A stretch of 64,000 nt of DNA from Bolinopsis microptera (Eukaryota; Ctenophora; Tentaculata; Lobata; Bolinopsidae): NCBI RefSeq assembly GCF_026151205.1, contig NC_087080.1, positions 2,521,096 through 2,585,095 of the forward strand, read 5' to 3'. The notes below the pieces were generated by a model that was not told the origin of the DNA, did not search any database, and saw nothing but the letters and a program-made list of their open reading frames with translations. This document shows positions 11,201-23,226 of the stretch, one piece after another. The stretch's first letter is position 1; the number at the start of each line of letters is the position of its first letter. The position numbers were made by a program, and so were the translations under genes.

Positions 11201-12828
11201 TTTTAGTGCTCAAAAAATTCAAACGAAAAATGATCCTCGGCCAAAGATGGCTTGGTTAAACTTTTATGGCTTGGTCTGCTAATTTCTGAGTGTCATCTGG
11301 TCGAATCCGTGTTTAAAGCTTATGCCATAAGACTTCGCACGATAGTTTCAACGTTTTACGGCTTTTTTTGCCGAGTCTTGAACTTGAAAGACTTTCCTCT
11401 TATTACAATAGTGAATAGAATATAGAACGCGCCCATGTATTATGTATCCAAAAACTACAACCAATTTAGCTTGAATACCCCCATGCCTGGCGTTGCAATT
11501 AACTGGCTCTCAAACAATGGTATTTCAGAAATCGAGACAGAGAAGCCCTCAACAACAACTGCGCCTAGTACCTCCCCGACTGAGAAACCTGCAACTGACC
11601 CTGCAACTGACCCTAAACAACCTACCACCGTCAAGGAAGAAATTCCAGTTCCTAACACAACGATGACTGAAGAGCCCGAGGTAATTACCGAAAAGGAATC
11701 CCCGACTACTCCCGAGAATGAGCCGACGACGGCCAAGCCAGAGACCGTGGTGCCGGTTGAAGAAGAGGCTGTAACGGTTGAAGAAGAGGCTGTAACGGTT
11801 GAGGAAGAGGCTGTAACGGTTGAGGAAGAGGCTGTAACGGATGAGCCGGCATCTGTAACAGATGCGCCAGAGGACCTTACAGATGAAGAGCCTACTTTGG
11901 ATGACTTTGGTACCATTACTCGTGGACCACCACTCGTTCCAACCGACTTCAAAGAAACCGGATCTGTGACCAGTTACCCGCCAACCATGGCAGAGGTCAC
12001 GACTGATGGTGCTAGTACGACCGAGGAGGTTGTTATTGAGTCAACTGACTTTTCAGAAGTGATCACTGTCGATGTTGAATTAGGTTGGTACATGATTTTA
12101 TATACTACATATTTTGATTGTGTGGTCCATGGTTGAATTGGTGCACGTGGATAAATTAACTTGAGCACAACCTGATGTAATCATTAAATACAGTGATGAA
12201 GGATTCAAGTAACTATTGAAATGTTTAAACACATCAATTTCGCTTTAACAAGCCGGTATCTAAGTAGTGGAATTGTCATCAATACTCTAGTTTAACTATG
12301 ACTAGACTCCCTTAACAAAGTTGATGACGAGTTGCTCATTAACGATTATCCTCGCTTTTCAGGTGCCATTACTGATGATCAAAGCACTACGGATGTCGTG
12401 GATATAACGAGGACTCCTTACTTGAGTAGCAAATTCAAAAACTTTATCGGATCCTCGTAAGTGAGATTTATCGCTACACGCTAATTCAGTAAAACTGGTT
12501 ATTATAAAAATTTGTGATAAAATTGAACATGAAGGATTATTAAACATGTTAAAATGAGCATGAATAATGGTTATCGTGTCCCTTGATTTTAATAAAATTG
12601 TCATTTTCCTATTCTACATCCCAAAACAAGGAACGTTTTTTCGATTTGCAAATTTACATTATTCTTCATTCCAGGCAACCCGAAAATGGGTACATATCAA
12701 ACAATTCTATCGAAGAAGACGTTGAAATCACCAACCGTGACACAGTCAAAAGCTCAGGAATCTCAGGAGTATCCGCTTCTTATCTATCCTTATCTATAAT
12801 CCTCCTTGCCAGCGCTGTAATCCTGTGA
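8288..12828 (+). CDS. Secreted cysteine-rich (Ly6/uPAR-like), mucin-stalked, probable GPI-anchored surface protein
   Basis: Nine exons join in phase: 8288-8339, 8530-8612, 9060-9141, 9954-10084, 10417-10510, 10916-11104, 11529-12083, 12363-12456 and 12675-12828. All have GT/AG ends, giving 477 residues. Exon 1 encodes a signal peptide (MFWITIVLAVTRLLYVS). The mature protein opens with LECY and carries about 12 cysteines over the next four exons, including a CQSDGCNNYNF block. This recalls the CxxxxCN end of Ly6/uPAR three-finger domains, but the cysteine count exceeds the usual 10, so the family call is tentative. A long Thr/Pro/Glu-rich stalk follows, with a VEEEAVT heptapeptide repeated four times, fitting an O-glycosylated spacer. 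The C-terminus is a small-residue segment (SSGISGVSAS), then about 15 hydrophobic residues and an immediate stop, the pattern of a GPI-attachment signal. An acceptor just before the ATG implies a 5' UTR exon upstream. Confidence 0.75.
11754..11839 (+). repeat. 21-bp coding tandem repeat (VEEEAVT x4)
   Basis: Four near-identical 21-base units (gttgaagaagaggctgtaac type) lie in the stalk of the surface-protein gene. They keep frame, so unit-number change would lengthen or shorten the stalk without disrupting it. Confidence 0.85.
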
Positions 12829-13088
12829 GCACTCCTCACTCACCCCAACAACTCCCACATTCCTTGTCTGGAGAGTGAAATGACGCGTCTGTAATTTATA
12901 TCACTGATCAGAAGTTTTGAGACCGCTTGGAGACCTTCAAGTTCCGGAGTTAGTGAACCCGAAAACTCTCCGAATTTGATGATTGGAGATGACTTGAGTG
13001 TCATCACGACTTGTCGTGACCGTGAAAATGAAGGCGTAATGCTGAAAATCGACCTTTATGGATTGGTCTTCAATTACGACTGGTTTTG

Positions 13089-13094
13089 AATAAA
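13089..13094 (+). promoter_or_regulatory. Polyadenylation signal AATAAA
   Basis: A perfect AATAAA about 260 bases after the stop of the surface-protein gene on the same strand. Confidence 0.5.
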
Positions 13095-13099
13095 CTCAT

Positions 13100-14769
13100 T
13101 ATTCGATGATTTGCTGGCTTATCTTAGTTCGAAATTTAGATTTAGTCGAGAACTTCATTTTTACGGCTCAAGCAAGGACGTTACCAAACTATTGTCATAA
13201 AATTTTAACTAATTTTATATGTTTATATCATTTACTTATGAAATAATTTTACAAGTAATGCTCAAACCTATGTTTTGAGTCTTGCTTTACATTTTGTACA
13301 TATCCATAATATTATTCATAATAATATGACAGTCATGATTTTATACATGAGTGGTGATAATAATGATGATTTGACCACCCACAAGTGTGGTTCACATCAA
13401 TTCAGTTTTCTCATACAATTTTTAAACGTGGCCTGGTCTGGGGATTTAATGCCGTGCAAGGCATTCCGTTATTCTTCCGTCCTAAACTGGGTGCTAAACC
13501 TTGAAGTAAAACTTATTTGGATTTTGATATTTTTGTACCCTTAAAAGCATGAAACTTGCTCGACAGCTTGACTAACCCCCATATTTCATCAAGATTGTTG
13601 ATTTTTTTTTCATACTATTGAATTTTGCAAGATTTTGTATTTAAAACACGGGTACTGTTATTTGCTAAATTAAGCATCGTTTAGTGCTTTCAATGAACTG
13701 TATGATTTATGAGTTAAATGTAAATGTACAAGCAAAACTGATAGATGTTTTGCTGACCGACAGTGTTATTGCTGATTAAAGATTCTAAATATTCTATTTT
13801 TAGAAAACAACCAAATGTGTTCAATTTTCTTTCGTCGTATGATAATGAGATAGCAAATTTTACGGCTAGTTCAAAAGCGTGCATATTTTGTCCTCTCGGC
13901 TCTGACGTATAAGAACACCCCAGTAACTGCTAGGATGTCTCATCTCTGTTCTTGACATCCTGGTGTGGCCCGTAATTACCGGTGATCTTTGCTAAGGCAT
14001 ATTGCTACAGTACTAATTATTTGGCTCGACTTTTGTTACTGTCACTGTTACATCATGGCACTTGTATAATACTGTACAGATACAAGATCTATTGACGAAA
14101 ACCATGACCAAGCTTCCTTTTGCTCTTTTCCTGAACTTATCAGCTTTAGTAATTTAAGCTGATCTAGTGTTTCCTTCCCGGACGTACGTGACAGAGATAC
14201 CGTCTGGAGATATGAAGCAATGTCTGGCAGTTACGTACATCTCACGTCAATACAGCTCTCTCCAGAACGTTCGGTAGTTGTGAGGAAGCTGACAAAGGAA
14301 GATCAAGATATGATATCTGTTCAGTGTTCACTCTTAACATCTGTCATCGCAACGGGAGACGGGGGAACATGTGAATGTCAACGCGATCTCGACTGCTCAG
14401 CGGCTATCGCGCTCTCTAATTTCTATAAATAGTATTTTTCGTTATCTGTGTGAGCTAACCACAATTACGTCAAATCAAAGCGAGCTAAATACAACAGCTG
14501 TGATTAAATGAACTGCTAGTACGGGAAAGAGATTAAATTGCACGTCATATCCTGTATTGATAATAATATTGAGAGGAACACGACATGATCCCCGTGGCCG
14601 TACAATTACAAACAACAAACAGGAGATGTATTGAGCATTTTGGCCTTTAAGTTACAGTTACACTAGGTCCACTTTGACCGAAAGTGACCAACATTTATAT
14701 TTTACGGCCTAATTTTACTGGTCTTAAGATTGACAACTTTTATCAACTGATGAATTATAAACTGCAACT
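13100..14769. other. Intergenic AT-rich interval
   Basis: No convincing gene was seen. An ATG frame at 14220-14432 (70 residues, three cysteines) has no signal peptide, splice context or recognisable motif and was not accepted. Confidence 0.4.
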
Positions 14770-15012
14770 TTACATATTACGTAATCGATCACTGAGGGGG
14801 GAGGGAGGAGGTTTCTAAATTATTACGGTATTGGGTATAATGTATCATGTATAGTACTAGTAGTGCCATTTTACCACATGTACAATACATAATAGCTATG
14901 ATTATGTGACATGTGTAAAACTGATTATATATAATATTACGCCATTACTGAGGGGGACTGGGAGGGGGTTACAAATTTTCCAAAAATTGACGCAATATGT
15001 GAACGACCCCTT
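14770..15012. mobile_element. Degraded MITE related to the one at 48683
   Basis: The left end (catattacgtaatc, actgagggggg) and right end (aatatgtgaacgacccc) are inverted relatives of each other. The interior shares ordered words with the element at 48683-48858 in the opposite orientation: ttctaaattattacg, aatagctat, gtgtaaaactga and the final gtgaacgacccc. It is non-coding and older-looking than the 48.7 kb copy. Confidence 0.6.
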
Positions 15013-15589
15013 ATAATTATATTTATACCGCCTTATTACATTATTACAGTGTAACTGTAACATATAACATTAAGTGTAAATGTAATACAAGTTCACACGA
15101 ATGAAAATGAAAATTCAGTATGCGTGTCACGTGAACCTACAATCTAGCAGCTAGACCCATTTTTGATTTTAGAGTTTTGTATTGACGTTTGACAATTTGT
15201 CAGTAAGTAAGTAAGCCAGGCTTGGTTCATAAAATAAGTGTTCACAAACACACCAATTGAAAATATGGCTGAGTGCCGCCAAGTATTGAGTTACGTGTTT
15301 GTGAGTTTGATCAGTAATTTATTTAATTGATTACATAAAATTTAGGTCTTTGTAAAATAAGCTGGGTCAGAATACCAAAAATCCTTCGAGTTAGTAAAGG
15401 AGTAAATACAAAATAAATCTGCATTAATCCCAAAATTCGATATAATTTCTAAAATTAAAAATGTCTGGGGTTTCTTTGGTCTTTGGTACAACTTCTTCAT
15501 GGCAATTTTGTACGGCTTTGGGCTTTGCATGCATGTAATTGCAAGTACAAAGTACTTTTTTCTGCTTTCACCGTCCATTGACCGTGGAA

Positions 15590-15645
15590 GAAATAAATTT
15601 TGACTAGACGCTGTCTAACTCTAAGACAGCGTCTCAAAATTTCTG
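15590..15645. other. Strong imperfect hairpin
   Basis: agacgctgtct at 15606-15616 pairs perfectly with agacagcgtct at 15624-15634. The outer flanks aaattttg and caaaattt also pair, giving a stem of about 19 pairs with a small internal loop. It may be a transposon end or a structured RNA, with no further support for either. Confidence 0.4.
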
Positions 15646-17128
15646 CTCTATAATATTGAATATGCACAACTCCTTGAGCTTGTCAATGTTTAAACATTTA
15701 AACAAATGCTGCACAGACTAGATATTATTTGGATTTTAGAAGATTTCGCGTTCGATACACTGTGAATTTGGAATTGAAGGATTTCAGTGCATTATTATGC
15801 TTGCTTTCGCTTCAAAGACAAAATCGCAGCAGAGATGTGTCTGATATGAGCTGGAAAGTACAAAATAGGTGCGAGCAATTGGCAATTTATCTCCCGCAAA
15901 AGCACATTCGATTTGATACGTATGAAATAGTTTTACCATTTACACTCTATTACTTGCTTTATATTGCATTAAGTTTACACATTTAACGATCAATATTGAA
16001 ATATGGAGTACGGGTAATCGATTAAAATCACTTTCGAGGCATCTCGATAATAAAGCTACTCACGCTATTATAGCTGCGTGACGCGCTTGTTTCTCAAGTA
16101 AAATATACTTGCCGCCTTAAAGAAATATTCCTTTGCCGCCTTGATCGGTGGTCGCGCGCTACTGCAAGCGCAAAGCGCTAGAGGGCTCTGGTTAGAGCAA
16201 ATTAACTGGCACGGTAGTGATATCATGATATTATTATTATATGTCACGTGGCTGATTATAACTTGCACTTAGAATAGTATAACCTTATTAGAGCACATAA
16301 CATGCCGGTCATGATATAAGATGATTTGAAAATTAAATCGGTGTCAGGTTATAAGTTATATATTAAGAAACAAAACGATTTTATTTAGTTTCAAATCGAC
16401 ATCAGCTTGCGGCAGTGCTGAGTTCCGGGTCCTACAGATGAGCCGGGGACCTCAGCTAGGCCTAGGCTTTTGTGTTTATACTAAGCTTAATATAAACACA
16501 ATTTAAAATTATTAAAAGGATTGGCATGCTGAACGCTGCCCATGCAGTGTGCTTTTTAAAAATTTCGAAGTTTCAATGTCAAATGTACAACATGAACATA
16601 AAGTGATGAAAGATACTTCTATGGGCAAAAAACAATAACACACTCTTCATTCTGCGTAATGACTCTTTTTCGGTTTAAATGATATGCATAAAATGTAAAA
16701 TCAAAAATTGAAATAAAAAATTGGTGCGCCGCGCATATTTTAATTAATGCGCCGCGCGTTTATTTAGTATTTTAACTGATTTATACCGCACTGTAAAATC
16801 GAGCGCTACATAAACTACTAGTTATGTTGAATCCCCTTTATTTTTTCTTCATGAATTTTCAGATTTACCTCTCACTTTTTTGAATTTTACTTGGGGATCC
16901 AATGCTTTGCATTTATAGACACACCGATTGAAGATAATATTAATATGACTGCGAAGCTTAAGTATTACCCTGAAGCAATTATTACTTCGAAGAAATTTGC
17001 ACAAGTTCTTTAAAACAATCTACACCAAATTATGGCAACATTTAAAACGAACTTCGGTTTTCAGCATAAACATAGTTTTTCAGCAAAATATTGTAGGTTC
17101 CTACAAAGTTCTCAACTTTCTGGAGATG
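15646..17128. other. Intergenic interval
   Basis: No supportable gene. A GC-rich word tgcgccgcgc is repeated directly at about 16725 and 16749 around an AT-rich spacer. Confidence 0.35.
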
Positions 17129-17193
17129 GGCCCCTGCCCCACCCCGGCCCCCGCCCCCGCCCCCCCGCCCCCCCCCCCCCCCCCCCCCCCCCC
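17129..17193. repeat. Poly-C / C-rich tract
   Basis: About 65 bases, almost all C, ending in an uninterrupted run of about 26 C. The opposite strand is a long G run able to form G-quadruplexes, and the length is likely to be error-prone in assembly. Confidence 0.9.
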
Positions 17194-17881
17194 GTCATGC
17201 ATTTTATGAAGGTAGCTGTTTGCTATTCGCTGGGATTTCAATCACATCACAAAGGAAAAATGACAGTAAAGCTACAAGAGCCTTCTTGGTGTGGGATTCT
17301 GCGGGCATATTAAGAATGAGACTTTGTTCTTCTCTACTTCTGAGCATTCTCATAGCTGCTCAAGGGGTCAGGGGAAAAGCTGTCAAAGAAGTACATGTGG
17401 GATCCATTCTATTTAATCTCATTCCATCTTTCGAATCATATGACTGTTAACAGTATTCTTGGTATTTTATCTACACAGCTTGGACATACCAGGCAGCTGT
17501 TGCTATTTGTTAAAAATAAATGAACATATTCCGGAGATTTCAAAATATTTTTGTAGCAGTGGACCATTTCTGTTACCTTTGTATTGTGCTCTGCCAATTG
17601 CATCACTTGATTTAATTATATACATTATACATATATATTGTTTGAATGACCTTTTTTAACAGGGTCAAATAGTATAATAAAGGGAGCCCTCACTCAGAAT
17701 CTTCCAAGATAATACTTTCAACACTACTATATAACAAATAATTTGAGGTATGACCAAAATGACCAACATGACAAAAATGTAATGTAATTGGAGGTATCAA
17801 ATCTATTCAATCAACTTCAATCAACTTCAATCGACTTCAATCAATCTTTTTATCTACAACCAACTCAACCAACTCAACATC

Positions 17882-19624
17882 ATGAACGATTCATTGGAAA
17901 CATTTTTCGGCAAATTATTGATGGAATGTGATACAAAATGTAAAAACTGTTCAGATCTTGAAACTCGCGTGAAGTTTCTGGAGCGTAAAGTGTTCATTTT
18001 AGAGGAGATTGTTCAAACCTCACAAACAATAGCAGAGATTAATGAAACTATTTCGCCTCAAAGTGGAAACCAATCAATTGCTCAATACAAGTGTTTCGAT
18101 GTATCAGTGCAAACGGACTCCAGCAACAATAACATTCAGTATGACAATGAATGCGAGGTACCAGAATCATTTTTGTTGATTGATGATGATGGCTATGTAG
18201 AAGCACCTCTATCAATTATTTCTAACAACATAGACATTTCAACCAGCGAGATTACAGACACTTGCTCAGTTATTCCAAGAAGTGGTGAATATTATGCAGG
18301 ATTAGATTTAACACCTGTGTCAAGTTCAGACCTTACTACAGACTATGAAATCCCTGATATCGCCATCACACCTGTTGAACTTATTGAACAGGCACCATTC
18401 AGCAAATTTTCTGTTGAAATCTTATTTGAGGAATTAAAGTTCAGCCACCACTTCCATAACAGGAAATCAGTCTACTTTGGGAAACATCCTTACGTGTACA
18501 GTGGAGGAATGCATGACCCAAAGAAGATCCCCCAGGGATCTTACATGGCAAGTATATGTTCCTTTCTAGATGAGCTATTCCCAGAATACAACTACAACAG
18601 TGTTCTGGTCAATCTCTATGAATCTGGAGAGGAACATATGCCTGCTCATAGTGACAATGAAGAATTTATTGAAGAAGATTCGTACATTGTAACAGTGTCC
18701 CTTGGTGCTTCCAGGATGATGCAGTTGACTGAAATCAAAACAGGACAAGTGGTGACTTCCCTAATTTTAGAACATGGAGATGTATGTCTTATGTCCAAAA
18801 AGTCCCAACATCAATTCAACCATGAACTATGTCCCGATCCACTATGCACAGACAAAAGGATCAGTTTAACTTTTAGACTTATCAAACCAGTTGTCTGCAG
18901 TCAACCAAGAAAATCACCTTCTACAGCTAGTGGATATGTACCCTACAACGAAAGTGAATTTGAAGTCCACCATTCCAGAGTTCAGAGTTCAGCCAAGTCA
19001 ACTGCAGCGCCTCCTTCACCTGAACAGATCCCAAGTGACCTGCCAATTGATACCATCTACATCAGCAGCAGTATGTTCAGGGACCTCAACGGAACTCTAC
19101 TAAGTTCGAGGAAGCAGAAAGCTAAGGTGTTCTTCTACCCTGGAGCGAACTCTGCTCAAATGTTAAATAGGCTGTTACATGATGAGGAGTTCAAAAAACT
19201 GGACAAAAAGGATGTAAAGCGTGTTTTCATACTAACAGGCACAAACTACGTAGATTCTGTCTGTAACAATTATATTTCTATGAAAAATGCAACAGAAGGA
19301 ATTGATCAAATACTTAGTATACTTTGGGGAATGTTTATTGGAGCAAGAATTTCAGTTATAAATATTTTACCTAGGAACAGTTATAACAAAAATGAAGTTA
19401 TCAACGAATTAAATAGGTTTATTTCTAACACCTGCTCTAGCCATGGGTTAAATTATATAGATTTAGAACGTACCAATAGACTATTTACCAGCCGAGTTAC
19501 TGGAGTAAGGAAACAGGTATTTTTCAAAAAGGGAATAGATAATGTTCACCTTAATATCAAGGGAATCGCCAGGTTGGCGAAACATTTAAAATATTTATCC
19601 CACAATGCAAATGAGCAAACTTAG
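17882..19624 (+). CDS. LINE ORF1 protein: coiled coil, AlkB-type 2OG-Fe(II) dioxygenase, SGNH hydrolase
   Basis: 580 residues from the ATG. Residues about 16-23 are cysteine-rich (CDTKCKNC) and 25-55 look like a coiled coil. Residues about 175-335 match the AlkB 2-oxoglutarate/Fe(II) oxygenase plan. YNSVLVNLYESGEE leads to iron ligands H256 and D258, the distal His is H310 (or H314), and the AlkB signature R-x5-R appears as RISLTFR (R326, R332) for 2OG binding. Residues about 388-572 read as an SGNH/GDSL esterase: candidate Ser near 395-397, Asn455 in GTNYVD, and the Asp553/His556 pair in DNVHLN. Esterase-bearing ORF1 proteins are known in CR1-type LINEs. The added AlkB domain is unusual and all its key residues are kept. 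Its role could be repair or demethylation of element RNA, which is inference. Confidence 0.8.
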   Translation: MNDSLETFFGKLLMECDTKCKNCSDLETRVKFLERKVFILEEIVQTSQTIAEINETISPQSGNQSIAQYKCFDVSVQTDSSNNNIQYDNECEVPESFLLIDDDGYVEAPLSIISNNIDISTSEITDTCSVIPRSGEYYAGLDLTPVSSSDLTTDYEIPDIAITPVELIEQAPFSKFSVEILFEELKFSHHFHNRKSVYFGKHPYVYSGGMHDPKKIPQGSYMASICSFLDELFPEYNYNSVLVNLYESGEEHMPAHSDNEEFIEEDSYIVTVSLGASRMMQLTEIKTGQVVTSLILEHGDVCLMSKKSQHQFNHELCPDPLCTDKRISLTFRLIKPVVCSQPRKSPSTASGYVPYNESEFEVHHSRVQSSAKSTAAPPSPEQIPSDLPIDTIYISSSMFRDLNGTLLSSRKQKAKVFFYPGANSAQMLNRLLHDEEFKKLDKKDVKRVFILTGTNYVDSVCNNYISMKNATEGIDQILSILWGMFIGARISVINILPRNSYNKNEVINELNRFISNTCSSHGLNYIDLERTNRLFTSRVTGVRKQVFFKKGIDNVHLNIKGIARLAKHLKYLSHNANEQT

Positions 19625-19800
19625 TCTCTCCATTCAGTTTGTAGAAAGTTCTGTAGTTAAATGAGTATTTGATACTTTTATCAAAGAATCACATTTTAAA
19701 TTATTAAGTCACAAATAAATCAGCATGACATAAAACTAAATGTCATGAATTTTATTTAAATTGCTTGAAGAAGAAACGTATAGATTTGTCCTCCTTTTAA

Positions 19801-22797
19801 CTTTATTATTACCACATTCGTACCTCAATAAACGATAATCTCTCTCTTGGTCTATGTAATATACAGGGTGGCCTGACTAATCTGGCAAAAACTCTCGAAC
19901 TACAGGAGCTAATATTTCGCGAAAAGCTTGACATAATTGGAATTAATGAGACAAACCTTAAATCTGATATAGACACTAGTACACTTAACTTCCCCTTAAA
20001 CTTTGATTTTATAAGGTGTGATAGACCTAACGATAGAGGAAGAGGAGGGTGTGGTATATTGATCAACCAAAATGTAAACCACAAATTACTCAATTTAGAT
20101 ATAACTTACTCTGATATTTCTAAAATCGAAGCTATATGGATACAACTCAAGGATGCCAATCTTTACATTTGCTGCTTCTACAGATCACAAAACTTTTGTC
20201 ACCTAGATACTTTCCTTGATTATATGACTGAATGTATGATGAAACTTCAAGGTAAGAAAGTAATATGGATTGGCGATGTTAATGTTAACCAAAACTCTTT
20301 ATCTGATCTAGATTATAAAAAGTTAGATATAACAATGAAGCTCTTTGGAATGATACAGACTGTTACAGGAATTACTAGAGTTGCAAACTTAGATGGTAGG
20401 ATAACGCAGAGCACAATAGATGTTGTCATGACTAACTGTTACTCTAATTTCATAGAGTGTAAAGTACTTGATGATAGAATAGGAGATCACCAAGCTCTCA
20501 AATGTGTTCTCGACTTTAAAGTAAGTAAAGCTAGTAAATTCCAGAAGGTTCTTATCAGAGACCACTCCTTAAACAATCTGAAAGCCTTAAGCTATTTTCT
20601 GGGATCCTGCAGCAACTACAGTAATATTCTAAGCTGTACTAATGTAGACCATGCCCTAGATGGACTTAATCATCACATCCAGGAATCGTATGATAATTAC
20701 TGTCCACCTAAACAGATAAAATGTAATAGTAACTTTCTCTGTAATCCCTCTAAAGAACTGTTGGCAGAAATACGGAAGAAGAAGATGCTTTTCAGAAAGT
20801 ATAAAAAGTGTTTAGGACAATTAAACAAATTCAAGTGTAATTGTATTAATGGAATATGTAAATGCAGAAAAAGTGAACTACATAAGAAATGCTCTACTTC
20901 GTGGGATAACTATCGTCCCCAAAGAAACTATGTGACAAAATTATCGAAAGAAAACAGACGTACAAATATTGTTCAGGACCTTACTGTGAAAAGTGCAAAA
21001 AACGATTTAAAAGGCATTTGGAAAACTATCAAACATGCTTCAAACTTACCTGGAAAAATAAGTAGCTCTTCCCCAAGCAACTTAAATGTTAACGGAGTTA
21101 ACCTGCATTTTGCCACAGTTGGTACAATAATACAAGAATCGATTAAGGAAAAGGATTCAGACGACTTCCTAGAATATATGCCGCCTCCAACAGAGTGTAA
21201 ACTCTCTGTATTCGAAGAGGTGACTGTTGAACAAGTAAAAGAATATATACTCAGTATACCATCAGATAAATCGATTAACGATATCATGCCCATTAAAATA
21301 TATAAGTATATTATTCCCCAAATCATCGATCCAGTAGCTCATATTATAAACCTTAGTATGAAAAGTGGAACAATGCCGTTGGCATGTAAAATTGCATCAG
21401 TCACTCCAATTCTTAAAACTGGTGACCCTAATGATCCAAATAACTACCGGCCAATATCCATACTCCCCCTACTTGGAAAATGCATAGAATATTTTGTTAA
21501 CCAACAGCTTACAGAGTATGTTGAAACAAATAAACTGCTTACCAACCATCAGTATGGTTTTAGAAAAGATCATTCCACCACTTTTCTAATGCTTAATCTA
21601 TTTGATAAAATATTTACGTCTAAGGAATCACAGAAGAAACCTGCAATTGTATTCTTAGATATCAAAAAGGCCTTTGACACAGTAAGCCATAATATTTTAT
21701 TAAAAAAACTTAAGTATTATGGAGTTGATGGCTTTGTCATAAAGTGGTTCAAAAGCTACCTTGGGGACAGAAAGCAACACACCAAAATACGTGGTAATGT
21801 AAGCACATCACTCCCTGTTAAAACAGGTGTGCCACAGGGTAGCATATTAGGACCAATTCTATTTAGTTTATTCATAAATGATCTCAGTAGAAATTGCACA
21901 CAATCTACTGTTTACTTATTTGCAGATGATAGTGCACTATATTTTGATAACATTTCCCGAGGCATATATGAGAATGTAATTAAGGATATGAAAATTGTGT
22001 ATGAATGGCTTAGAATCAACAAGCTAAGACTAAATGCTGCAAAATCTTCATTCATTGTATTTGATAGATCACCTAATCTGGACACGTTGTCAATCCCTCT
22101 GGATTTGGAAAAAGAATGCCTATTTATAGAAGAAACTAAATCTCAAAAATATTTAGGTCTCATGATAGACAATTTATTGAACTTTCAAGACCATATTGAT
22201 TATGTGAAATCAAAAATTGCTAAAAGAATAGGGGCATTATACAGGTCGAAAAATCTTCTTCCACTGAAATATAGAAAAATGTTTGTAAATGCTCTTATGC
22301 TCCCCCAATTTGACTACCTGGATATAATATGGTGTAGGGCTGCCAAAACCAAACTTAATTCTCTTGATATATTATACAAGAAAGTAGCAAAAATTGCTCT
22401 GGATGTACATTGGCAGGAACCATCAGTAAATGTATATAGAAATATGAAGTGGTTACCCTTACACTTAAGAAGACAACTCCATCTATCAACGTATATGTAT
22501 AAAATTCTTAATGAGGCTGCACCATCATCATTCACAGATAAATTTTCTTATGTATCCGGAGGATCACGTGATGCTGAGAGGTGCAACCTTTATATTCACA
22601 AATCCAGAACACACAAAACCTTTACATATTTAGGTGCAAAATGTTGAAATACAATTCCAGAGAACATAAGGACTATAGAATGTAGTGTAAAATTCTCACA
22701 ATGTATGAAATCTAAATTTATGTCAGATGTAATTCAAGGAGTCTCATCCTATGAAATAAACAATAGTTTCGACTATTTCTACACTCTAGCTATGTGA
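19801..22797 (+). pseudogene. LINE ORF2: endonuclease and reverse transcriptase, with a premature stop
   Basis: The frame is open from 19801 to TGA 22645-22647. After that stop the same frame continues with sensible sequence to TGA 22795-22797. The N-terminal region is an APE-like endonuclease (LDIIGINETNL, then WIGDVNVN, STIDVVM and GDHQAL). The reverse transcriptase shows YRPISILPLLGK, FLDIKKAFDTVSH, GVPQGSILGP and the catalytic FADD near 21919-21930, followed by a thumb and C-terminal region. The internal TGA falls where related LINEs usually have the Trp of a WN-x-(I/L)-P motif, so it is probably a single-base nonsense change. There is no in-frame ATG before 20224, although endonuclease sequence begins by about 19840. 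ORF2 may therefore be made by reinitiation after ORF1, or the start has been lost. Confidence 0.85.
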
Positions 22798-23226
22798 CAA
22801 CTGAAACAAATTTTATGGTGCTGGAGTTTTTGTCGGGTGGAAAGGCCCCCTGCGTTATATATGACCTAGGTTTTTCCAGAAGTATAGAACTTTAAACATC
22901 TCCTTTATTCGTTCCCATTTGTTATCATTGCCAATCTATTATTGTTCTATACTTCTCTGTATATAACTGTAAATAACATTACTAACGTAATCCCAAAGTG
23001 GGCATCTATGTAATCTTAATTGTTACCTTCATGCCCACAGTTCACTGTTAAATCATATCTTATTTTATCACTCATTAATTTATTACTCATTATGTTTTAC
23101 ATACTATATCCTTATGTCCCTAGAAGGGTGTTCTGATAACAGTTTTCGACTGACTTGAATGTCCTGCACAGCAGATTGAAGCTTCTTAAATTATTTTTAT
23201 TCTTATTGTATTGCTGTGTAAATTTG

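Noticed and set aside
11455-11952. A 165-codon Ser/Thr/Val-rich frame on the minus strand
   Set aside because: It is the antisense shadow of the repeat-rich stalk exon of the surface-protein gene.
14220-14432. A 70-codon frame with three cysteines
   Set aside because: No signal peptide, splice context, repeat or motif; its length is within chance for this interval.
16140-16210. A GC-rich stretch considered as a tRNA or SINE head
   Set aside because: No A-box/B-box pair and no cloverleaf could be drawn.
17316-17450. A 44-codon frame starting with a signal-peptide-like MRLCSSLLLSILIAAQG
   Set aside because: It is short, has no splice partner, and abuts a poly-C tract and the LINE leader. Hydrophobic starts of this length arise easily by chance.
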